DNA of 5,276 nt from Paracoccaceae bacterium (GTDB lineage: Bacteria > Pseudomonadota > Alphaproteobacteria > Rhodobacterales > Rhodobacteraceae). Below the pieces are notes generated by a model. It did not search any database. It was not told the DNA's origin and saw only the letters and a program-made list of their open reading frames with translations. Position numbers and translations under genes: made by a program. The stretch spans positions 1 through 5,276 of the forward strand of contig JAFIEC010000383.1 of the NCBI GenBank assembly GCA_020832725.1, given 5' to 3'. This document shows, in pieces, positions 1 through 4,836 of this stretch (position 1 is the stretch's first letter; every line of letters begins with the position of its first letter).

Positions 1-708
1 CGCCGTCCAGAACAGAACCGCAGAGGAGGGGGCCGTCCAGCCGCGCAGGATGAAGCCATCGGCACCGGCCGGCACCACCTGTGGCCAGAACGCCAGAACC
101 CCGATCCCCACCAGCCCCCAGATCGCCATGGCGGCGAAGAAGCCCAGAATCAGGGTCATCGTGCTTTCGCCCGCGCACCATTCCCGGGTCAGCACGTTTG
201 CGGTGGCGTAGAAAAAGCCTGCGAGGACCGGGACCAGCGACAGGACCGACAGGCGACTGCCATCGATGTCCTGCATGATGATGACCCCGGCAAATCCGAT
301 CAGCACCGCCGCCACCCGCCACGGGCCGATCCGGTGGCCCAGCGCCAGCACCGAGATCAGCACGACGAAGATCGGTGCGGTAAAGATACCGGCCACCACC
401 TGCCCGATCGGCAGGAAGGCCAGCGCCCCGAAATAGAGGAACATCGCCGCCGAATTGGCGAGGCTGCGCACAATCACCCGGCCCCAGCGCCGTGGCCAGA
501 GCGTCTGGCCAAGAACGGCACCCGCCAGCACGATCAGCGGAAAGGCCATCAGCGAGCGCATCAGGTGGAATTGCCACAGGCCGCTGCCTTCGGCGATGAC
601 GCGCACGAAATTGTCCACATAGCCCAGCATCGCCATCGCGATCAGGACAAGCCCTGCCGCCAGCATCACCCGGTTCGCGGGGCCCCCTTCGGCCGTCATC
701 TGTGCCAT
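1..708 (-). CDS. EamA/DMT-family membrane permease (3' end outside window)
   Basis: Reading down from an ATG at 708-706, the frame stays open for 236 codons to the window edge without a stop, so the C-terminus is missing. The product is very hydrophobic. About seven membrane segments can be placed (roughly residues 14-33, 44-64, 78-98, 101-122, 127-145, 153-172, 182-208), with another probably beginning at the edge. The pattern fits an EamA (drug/metabolite transporter) protein: a first EamA repeat at about 14-145, with Arg51 in the LMRSLMAFPL stretch and the PIGQVVAGIFTAPIFVV helix, then a second repeat from about 153. Complete members usually have about 290-310 residues and ten helices and act as inner-membrane exporters or uptake permeases for small metabolites; the substrate cannot be told here. 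The start is supported by an AGGGGA ribosome binding site about six bases upstream. An in-frame ATG at 699 is a weaker alternative. It is transcribed divergently from the acyl-CoA synthetase gene. Confidence 0.9.
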   Translation of the reverse strand, partial: MAQMTAEGGPANRVMLAAGLVLIAMAMLGYVDNFVRVIAEGSGLWQFHLMRSLMAFPLIVLAGAVLGQTLWPRRWGRVIVRSLANSAAMFLYFGALAFLPIGQVVAGIFTAPIFVVLISVLALGHRIGPWRVAAVLIGFAGVIIMQDIDGSRLSVLSLVPVLAGFFYATANVLTREWCAGESTMTLILGFFAAMAIWGLVGIGVLAFWPQVVPAGADGFILRGWTAPSSAVLFWTA

Positions 709-751
709 GCGCTTTCCCCTGCCGTGCAATTCTCTGTTCCATGAAACGCGG

Positions 752-757
752 GCCTGC
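752..757 (+). promoter_or_regulatory. possible -10 element for the acyl-CoA synthetase gene
   Basis: TAAAAT matches five of six positions of the sigma-70 -10 consensus and is the most AT-rich spot in the GC-rich divergent gap at 709-810. No good -35 box lies 16-18 bases upstream; the bases there read ATTCTC. If used, transcription would begin near 763-765 and give a leader of about 46 nt containing the hairpin at 773-795. This is a guess from sequence alone. Confidence 0.25.
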
Positions 758-772
758 GCAATAAAATGCCCC

Positions 773-795
773 GGTCACGCGCAAGGGCGCGGACC
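773..795 (+). promoter_or_regulatory. leader hairpin just upstream of the acyl-CoA synthetase RBS
   Basis: An inverted repeat is directly visible: GGTC, a single bulged A, CGCGC, the loop AAGG, then GCGCG and GACC. This gives nine base pairs, mostly G-C, around a tetraloop. It ends three bases before the GGGGAGGA ribosome binding site (799-806) of the gene starting at 811. In mRNA it would sit against the initiation region and could affect ribosome access or mRNA stability. As DNA it could be an operator, but the bulge on one arm makes it less symmetric than most protein-binding dyads. There is no T-tract, so it is not an intrinsic terminator. Confidence 0.5.
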
Positions 796-798
796 AGC

Positions 799-806
799 GG
801 GGAGGA
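799..806 (+). promoter_or_regulatory. ribosome binding site of the acyl-CoA synthetase gene
   Basis: GGGGAGGA is a near-perfect Shine-Dalgarno sequence ending four bases before the ATG at 811. It selects 811 over the in-frame ATG at 766, which lacks such a site and would add 15 arginine-rich residues unlike the family's N-terminus. Confidence 0.8.
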
Positions 807-810
807 TCGC

Positions 811-2439
811 ATGGGCTGGCTGGCCGACGAAACCGGACTGGAGAAATGCGCGGCGAATTTCGCGCCGCTGACACCATTGTCGCATCTGCGCCGGGCGGCG
901 GACGTGTTCGCGGGGCGCGAGGCCCTTGTGGGCCACGGGCGGCGGCTCGACTACAGGGCCCTGCATGCACGGGTGTCTCGGCTGGCGGCGGCTCTGGCGG
1001 GGGCGGGCGTGCGGCCCGGCGATGTGGTGGCGACGCTCATGCCCAATGTCGCCCCCCATGTCGAGGCGACCTGGGGCGTGCCGGCCTGCGGTGCGGTGAT
1101 CAACGCGATCAACACCCGGCTCGATACCGAGACGGTGCGCTATATCCTGCAGCATGGCGGCGCGCGGATCGTGCTGGTCGACAGCCAGTTCCTGGCCCTT
1201 GCCGAACAGGCCTGCGCAGAGCTGGGGGAGGCGGCCCCGCGCCTGATCGAGGTGGCCGATCCGGGGGCCGGGCATCCAGCATCGGGGCGTCACACCGAAT
1301 ACGAGGATTTCCTCGCCACGGGCCGCGAGGATGTCGCCTGGGTCATGCCCACCGACGAGTGGGAGAGCCTGGCGCTCAACTACACCTCAGGCACCACGGG
1401 GCGGCCCAAGGGCGTGGTCTATCATCATCGCGGGGCGTATCTGTCGACCATGGGGCAGGTGGTGTCGTGGCGGATGGTCCTCTATCCGCGTTATCTGACC
1501 ATCGTGCCGCTGTTTCACTGCAACGCATGGTGCCATCCCTGGATGATGCCTCTGGTGGGCGGCGCGGTGATCTGCTGCCGCGACATCACTGCGGCCGCGA
1601 TCTATCACGCCCTTGCGGAGGAGGGGGCCACCCATTTCGGTGGCGCCCCCATCGTGCTCAACACCATCATCAATGCCCGCGCGGAAGAACGCCGCCCCTT
1701 TTCGCAAGTGGTGGAGGTGTTCACGGCGGGCGCGCCGCCGCCTGCCGCCACCCTGGCGGCGATCGAACCGCTGGGCTTCAACGTCACCCAGGTCTACGGG
1801 CTGACGGAGACCTACGGTCCCGATGCCGAATGCATCTGGCGCGCAGAGGAATGGGACAGCCTGTCCGAGGAGGACCGCGCCGCCATCAAGGCGCGCACGG
1901 GTGTCGCCATGCCCTTCATGGAGGAGGTCATCGTCGGCGATACCGAACATGCCCCGGTTCCCCGCGATGCCGCCGCGCTGGGCGAGATCCTGCACCGGGG
2001 CAATGGCGTGATGAAGGGCTATTTCCGCAACCCCGCCGCTACGGCCGAAGCCTTTCGCGGTGGCTGGTTTCATTCCGGAGACATCGCCTATTGGCACGAG
2101 GACGGCTATATCAAGATCGCCGACCGCTCCAAGGATATCATCATTTCGGGCGGAGAGAACGTCTCTTCGGTCGAGGTGGAGAATGTGCTGATGCACCACC
2201 CGGCGATCCTGCTGGCGGCCGTGGTGGCGCGGCCTGACGAGAAATGGGGCGAGGTGCCCTGCGCGTTTGTCGAGGTGAAGGACGGGGCCACGATCGACGA
2301 GGAAGAGGTGATCGCCTTCTGTCGGGCCCGGCTGGCGGGGTTCAAGACCCCCAAGCGCGTGGTGGTGCGGGAACTGCCCAAGACATCCACGGGCAAGATC
2401 CAGAAATTCGCGCTGCGCAAGATCGCAAGCGAGGTCTGA
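811..2439 (+). CDS. AMP-forming acyl-CoA synthetase (plant AAE-like clade)
   Basis: A complete 542-residue member of the adenylate-forming (ANL) superfamily, normal in length. Such enzymes activate a carboxylic acid with ATP to an acyl-adenylate, then transfer it to coenzyme A in the cytoplasm. Visible motifs are the phosphate-binding loop YTSGTTGRPKG at 191-201; VPLFHCNAWCHPW shortly after; YGLTETYG at 329-336 (ATP/adenine site, Glu333); GWFHSGD with ribose-binding Asp424; the hinge region DRSKDIIISGGENVSS at 438-453 with Arg439; and the C-terminal PKTSTGK with probable adenylation lysine Lys529. The YHHRGAYL, FHCNAWC and YGLTETYGP segments recall plant acyl-activating enzymes and bacterial relatives annotated as generic short- to medium-chain fatty acyl-CoA ligases. 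They differ from what I recall of the AlkK/DmdB-type clade. The substrate is unknown. The gene is divergent from the permease, preceded by a hairpin, and its stop TGA (2437-2439) directly abuts the thymidine kinase stop. Confidence 0.95.
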   Translation: MGWLADETGLEKCAANFAPLTPLSHLRRAADVFAGREALVGHGRRLDYRALHARVSRLAAALAGAGVRPGDVVATLMPNVAPHVEATWGVPACGAVINAINTRLDTETVRYILQHGGARIVLVDSQFLALAEQACAELGEAAPRLIEVADPGAGHPASGRHTEYEDFLATGREDVAWVMPTDEWESLALNYTSGTTGRPKGVVYHHRGAYLSTMGQVVSWRMVLYPRYLTIVPLFHCNAWCHPWMMPLVGGAVICCRDITAAAIYHALAEEGATHFGGAPIVLNTIINARAEERRPFSQVVEVFTAGAPPPAATLAAIEPLGFNVTQVYGLTETYGPDAECIWRAEEWDSLSEEDRAAIKARTGVAMPFMEEVIVGDTEHAPVPRDAAALGEILHRGNGVMKGYFRNPAATAEAFRGGWFHSGDIAYWHEDGYIKIADRSKDIIISGGENVSSVEVENVLMHHPAILLAAVVARPDEKWGEVPCAFVEVKDGATIDEEEVIAFCRARLAGFKTPKRVVVRELPKTSTGKIQKFALRKIASEV

Positions 2440-3018
2440 TCACCGCGCCAGCGCCTCGCGGAAGTGGCGGCGGCAGACCGAGACATAGGTCTCGTTGCCG
2501 CCGATCTGCACCTGCGCGCCCACGCGCAGGGGGTGTCCGTGCGGGCCCCTGCGCCGCACCATCGTCGCCTTGCGCCCGCAATGGCATATCGTGCGCACCT
2601 CCCGCATCTCGTCGGCCCAGGCCAGCAGGGCGGCGGAGCCCTCGAACAGCTCGCCCCGGAAATCCACCCTCAGGCCATAGCACATGACGGGCACGGACCG
2701 GTCATCCACCGCCCGGGCCAGTTGCCAGACCTGCGCCCGTGTCAGGAACTGCGCCTCGTCGACAAAGACACAGGCGCAGGGGCCAGCGCGCAGCCGCGTA
2801 TCGATGCGCGCGTAAAGGTCATCGCTCAAGTCGAATGTGTCGGCTTCGGCCCCGATGCCGATGCGCGAGGCGATCCGCCCCGTCCCGGCACGCCCGTCAA
2901 TGCGCGCGGTCAGCAGATAGGGCTCCATCCCCAACTCGCAATAATTGTGCGCGGCCTGCAGGAGGATCGTCGATTTCCCCGCATTCATCGTGGAGTAATG
3001 GAAATGGAGCTTTGCCAT
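2440..3018 (-). CDS. tdk: thymidine kinase, type II (TK1-like)
   Basis: A complete 192-residue enzyme that phosphorylates thymidine to dTMP with ATP in the cytoplasmic pyrimidine salvage pathway. It aligns by eye with E. coli Tdk through its length. Residues 8-17 (YSTMNAGKST) form the phosphate-binding loop with Lys15. VFVDEAQFL at 84-92 is Walker B with the predicted catalytic base Glu88. CYGLRVDFRGELFEGS at 113-128 is family-typical. The structural zinc ligands Cys145, Cys147, Cys182 and His185 are all present, and GGNETYVSVC at 173-182 includes the thymidine-binding lasso region. The ATG at 3018 was chosen because the protein then starts MAKLHFHYS, like the family. An in-frame TTG at 3054 would add 12 basic, proline-rich residues and is unlikely. 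The ribosome binding site is weak (AAGAAG, about six bases upstream). The gene is divergent from the small membrane protein gene and convergent, with no spacer, with the acyl-CoA synthetase. Confidence 0.97.
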   Translation of the reverse strand: MAKLHFHYSTMNAGKSTILLQAAHNYCELGMEPYLLTARIDGRAGTGRIASRIGIGAEADTFDLSDDLYARIDTRLRAGPCACVFVDEAQFLTRAQVWQLARAVDDRSVPVMCYGLRVDFRGELFEGSAALLAWADEMREVRTICHCGRKATMVRRRGPHGHPLRVGAQVQIGGNETYVSVCRRHFREALAR

Positions 3019-3045
3019 GCCGCGCTTCTTGCCGCGCGGGGCAGG

Positions 3046-3068
3046 CGGACGCAAGCGTCCGGCTTGCG
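3046..3068. repeat. two overlapping inverted repeats in the tdk divergent gap
   Basis: CGGACGC-AA-GCGTCCG (3046-3061) is a perfect 16-bp palindrome-like dyad with seven-base arms. CGCAAGC-GTCCG-GCTTGCG (3050-3068) is a second perfect inverted repeat with seven-base arms and a five-base loop. They share bases 3050-3061, so as RNA only one could fold at a time. They lie 28 bases upstream of the tdk ATG and 65 bases upstream of the small-ORF ATG, in the only stretch between the two divergent genes. They could be an operator or a leader structure; which is not shown by the sequence. Confidence 0.45.
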
Positions 3069-3120
3069 CCAGATCAAGGATCGCCCGCCTGCAATTCGTT
3101 AGCCAATGGGAAATACCCCA

Positions 3121-3126
3121 GAGGAG
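3121..3126 (+). promoter_or_regulatory. ribosome binding site of the small membrane protein gene
   Basis: GAGGAG lies six bases before the ATG at 3133. This clear site, absent before the in-frame ATG at 3106, fixes the start at 3133. A small four-base-pair stem (TGGG/CCCA, 3107-3120) sits immediately before it and is probably insignificant. Confidence 0.8.
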
Positions 3127-3132
3127 AGACCC

Positions 3133-3312
3133 ATGTTCCGCCTTGCATCCGTGATCTATGCCGTGGCTTCGGTGACGATGGCCGGCATCTTCGTTGTGGC
3201 AGCCCTTGCTACCGGCAATGACACCCTTGTGCCGATCCTGGTGGCGGCCGGCCTCGGCTTTGTCCTGGCGGCCCCTGCAAGCTGGCTGATCGCGCGCCAG
3301 ATCAACACCTGA
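3133..3312 (+). CDS. small two-helix membrane protein, function unknown
   Basis: A 59-residue ORF with a strong ribosome binding site and codon use like its neighbours. The product begins MFRLASVIYAVA and has two hydrophobic segments, roughly residues 4-26 and 31-54, joined by a short polar turn (ATGNDTL). It ends with a polar, positively charged tail (ARQINT). This predicts a helical hairpin in the inner membrane. There is no cleavable signal peptide, catalytic motif or cysteine. From memory, similar small proteins occur in Rhodobacteraceae, some carrying the database name 'CTP synthetase'. That name cannot be right for a 59-residue membrane protein, since real CTP synthetase is about 540 residues with a glutaminase domain. 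No function is proposed. It is divergent from tdk, and its stop lies six bases from the stop of the convergent hydrolase gene. Confidence 0.8.
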   Translation: MFRLASVIYAVASVTMAGIFVVAALATGNDTLVPILVAAGLGFVLAAPASWLIARQINT

Positions 3313-3329
3313 GGGGGATCAGCCCTCGG
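3309..3329. terminator. possible weak bidirectional hairpin at a convergent gene junction
   Basis: CTGAGGG (3309-3315) can pair with CCCTCGG (3323-3329) across a seven-base loop, giving seven pairs including one G-T wobble. It spans both stop codons of the convergent small-ORF and hydrolase genes. No T-tract follows on either strand, so it is not a classical intrinsic terminator. At most it may mark or protect transcript 3' ends. Confidence 0.25.
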
Positions 3330-4089
3330 CAAGGAACCGCATGATCGCCTCGGCCACGGCGTCGGGGCGCTCGGCGTGCAGCCAGTGGCCCGCATTGGCG
3401 ATGCGCGCGATCCGCGCGGCCGGGAAGTGGCGTGCAATCGCCGCTTCGCCGCGCGCATCCACATAGGATGAATCGGCGCCTGCCAGAAACAGGGCCGGCC
3501 CGTCCCAGCGCGCGTCGGTTTCCGGAAATCCGGTCAGCTTGTCCATGTTGGCCGCCAGCGCCGCGAGGTTCAGCTTCCAGCCTGGCGGGCGGGTGGACAG
3601 GTCCAGCGATTGCAGCAGGAATCCCCGGACGCCGGGATCTTCGATGTCCCGGGCAAGGGCCGTATCCGCATCGCGGCGCGACGTGATGGCGGCCAGATCG
3701 AGCGCGCGCAGCGCCTCGATCACGGGCATCTGGCTGTGCTCGTAGCCGACAGGCGCGATGTCGGCCACCACCAGACGCCGCACCGCCCCGGGTGCCGTCA
3801 GCGCCAGCCACATCGCAGCCTTGCCCCCCATGGAATGGCCCAGAAGATAGGCCTGCCCGCCATGGGCCGCGATCACCTTGGCGAGGTCGTCGGCCAGGGC
3901 CGGGTAGTCGTGCCTGTCGGAATGGGCAGAATATCCGTGATTGCGCATGTCCACCGCCAACACATGCAGCGTCTCGCCGAACCTGCGCGCCAGCGCTCCC
4001 CAGTTCCGGGCAGAGCCGAAAAGGCCGTGGGCGATGATCAGGGGCGGGGTGCCGGGCAGGTCGGTGCCGTGGGAAATGATGTTCAGCAT
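3319..4089 (-). CDS. YbfF-like alpha/beta-hydrolase (putative esterase)
   Basis: A 256-residue alpha/beta-hydrolase fold protein resembling E. coli YbfF, a small cytoplasmic acyl-ester/thioester hydrolase; the physiological substrate is unknown. HGLFGSARNWG at 21-31 supplies the oxyanion-hole His-Gly. VDMRNHGYS at 46-54 is family-typical. GHSMGGK at 84-90 is the nucleophile elbow with Ser86. VADIAPVGY at 108-116 contains Asp110, at the position of YbfF's catalytic Asp. GHWLHAE at 234-240 contains catalytic His235. The triad is therefore complete. The start is uncertain. The ATG at 4089 gives MLNIISHG, which lines up with YbfF's MKLNI, but its ribosome binding site is poor. A GTG at 4122 would add 11 residues, begin six bases after the upstream HlyIII gene's stop, and have GAGG overlapping that stop, as in translational coupling. 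The gene is probably co-transcribed with the HlyIII gene and convergent with the small membrane protein gene. Confidence 0.92.
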   Translation of the reverse strand: MLNIISHGTDLPGTPPLIIAHGLFGSARNWGALARRFGETLHVLAVDMRNHGYSAHSDRHDYPALADDLAKVIAAHGGQAYLLGHSMGGKAAMWLALTAPGAVRRLVVADIAPVGYEHSQMPVIEALRALDLAAITSRRDADTALARDIEDPGVRGFLLQSLDLSTRPPGWKLNLAALAANMDKLTGFPETDARWDGPALFLAGADSSYVDARGEAAIARHFPAARIARIANAGHWLHAERPDAVAEAIMRFLAEG

Positions 4090-4128
4090 GGCCCCCAGAT
4101 AGCCCGTGCCGACAAATCGCACCAGCCC

Positions 4129-4779
4129 TCAGCCGCTGCCCAGCACCACCAGTGCAACCACGGCCGCATAGAACAGCAGGCTCGCCACCAGCACGCAGAC
4201 GTGCCACAGCGTGTTGTGATAGGGCATCCGCTCGGCGAGGTAGAAGGCGACGCCCCCGGTATAGATCAGCCCGCCCACCAGCATCAGTATCACGACCGAT
4301 CCGGGCAGCATCGCAAAGATCGCGCCTCCGGCGATGACAGCCACCCAGCCCATGCCAAGATACAGCGCCAGTGCCAGAAACCGCCAGCGCTCGGGCGAGA
4401 CGAGTTTCATCGCCACGCCCAGCGCCGCGGCCCCCCAGACGCCGAGTGTCAGCAGCATGCCCTGACCGGTCAGCAGGGCAAAGGGCGTATAGGTGCCCGC
4501 AATCTTGAGATAGATCGCCGCATGATCGAACCTGCGCCACAACCAGCGCAGCGCCGCCCCCGGGGTCATGTTGTAGAGCGCAGAGCAGCTAATCATCGCG
4601 GCCAGCGCCGCGCCGTAGACACTCACCCCCAGAATCGCAGCACCGTCACCGCCCCGTTGGACAAGCGTCAGCACGATCAGCGAGGGCACCGCCAGCGCCA
4701 CGACAACGAGGCCGGTGATGTGAACGACCGAGTCGGAGAGGAATTCGGCACGGCTGTAGCCGGGGCGCTGATGGCTCAT
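4129..4779 (-). CDS. HlyIII/PAQR-family seven-helix membrane protein
   Basis: A 216-residue, very hydrophobic protein of the hemolysin III (PAQR) family, to which E. coli YqfA/TrhA and adiponectin receptors belong. Bacterial members are inner-membrane proteins with poorly defined roles in membrane lipid homeostasis; the 'hemolysin' label is historical. About seven helices can be placed (17-39, 47-68, 84-103, 107-125, 132-152, 157-180, 190-213). Family signatures are YSRAEFLSDSVVH (8-20), FDHAAIYLKIAGTYTPF (84-100), LGMGWVAV (141-148) and MPYHNTLWH (185-193). Two expected metal-binding histidines are replaced: YqfA's LYH reads LYN here (Asn70), and its YNHAIWH reads YHNTLWH, leaving Asn189 at the ligand position and keeping only His193. 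The ATG at 4779 was chosen over a TTG at 4785. The ribosome binding site is weak. The gene lies 57 nt after the methyltransferase stop and just before the hydrolase gene. Confidence 0.93.
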   Translation of the reverse strand: MSHQRPGYSRAEFLSDSVVHITGLVVVALAVPSLIVLTLVQRGGDGAAILGVSVYGAALAAMISCSALYNMTPGAALRWLWRRFDHAAIYLKIAGTYTPFALLTGQGMLLTLGVWGAAALGVAMKLVSPERWRFLALALYLGMGWVAVIAGGAIFAMLPGSVVILMLVGGLIYTGGVAFYLAERMPYHNTLWHVCVLVASLLFYAAVVALVVLGSG

Positions 4780-4836
4780 TCGCAAAACCTAGGGCCATAC
4801 CAGCACAGGTCAAAAGCCGACGCCTGTCGCGCCCGC

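Noticed and set aside
334..744. 136-codon plus-strand frame opposite the permease gene
   Set aside because: His/Gln/Arg-rich product antisense to a clear EamA protein with a good start site.
766..810. Upstream ATG extending the acyl-CoA synthetase by 15 residues
   Set aside because: No ribosome binding site, Arg-rich extension, overlaps the leader hairpin; the ATG at 811 has a near-perfect Shine-Dalgarno.
846..2237. 463-codon open frame inside the acyl-CoA synthetase gene in another frame
   Set aside because: Low-complexity Arg/Gly product; the real frame contains every expected ANL-superfamily motif.
2440..3054. Thymidine kinase starting at the upstream TTG (3054)
   Set aside because: The extra 12 residues are basic and proline-rich and do not match the family, which begins at MAKLxFHYS, the ATG at 3018.
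3106..3132. Upstream ATG for the small membrane protein
   Set aside because: It has no ribosome binding site, whereas GAGGAG at 3121-3126 points to the ATG at 3133. The extension would also place a charged segment before the first helix.
3302..4540. 412-codon open frame on the minus strand overlapping the hydrolase and HlyIII genes
   Set aside because: It is a different reading frame of two genes with clear family motifs, and its own product is Arg/Gly/Ala-rich without any motif.
4804..4829. Possible terminator between the methyltransferase and HlyIII genes
   Set aside because: Only a four-base stem (CGAC/GTCG, 4818-4829) and a five-base stem with a long loop can be drawn. The nearby T-run on the minus strand is four bases, so this is too weak to call.
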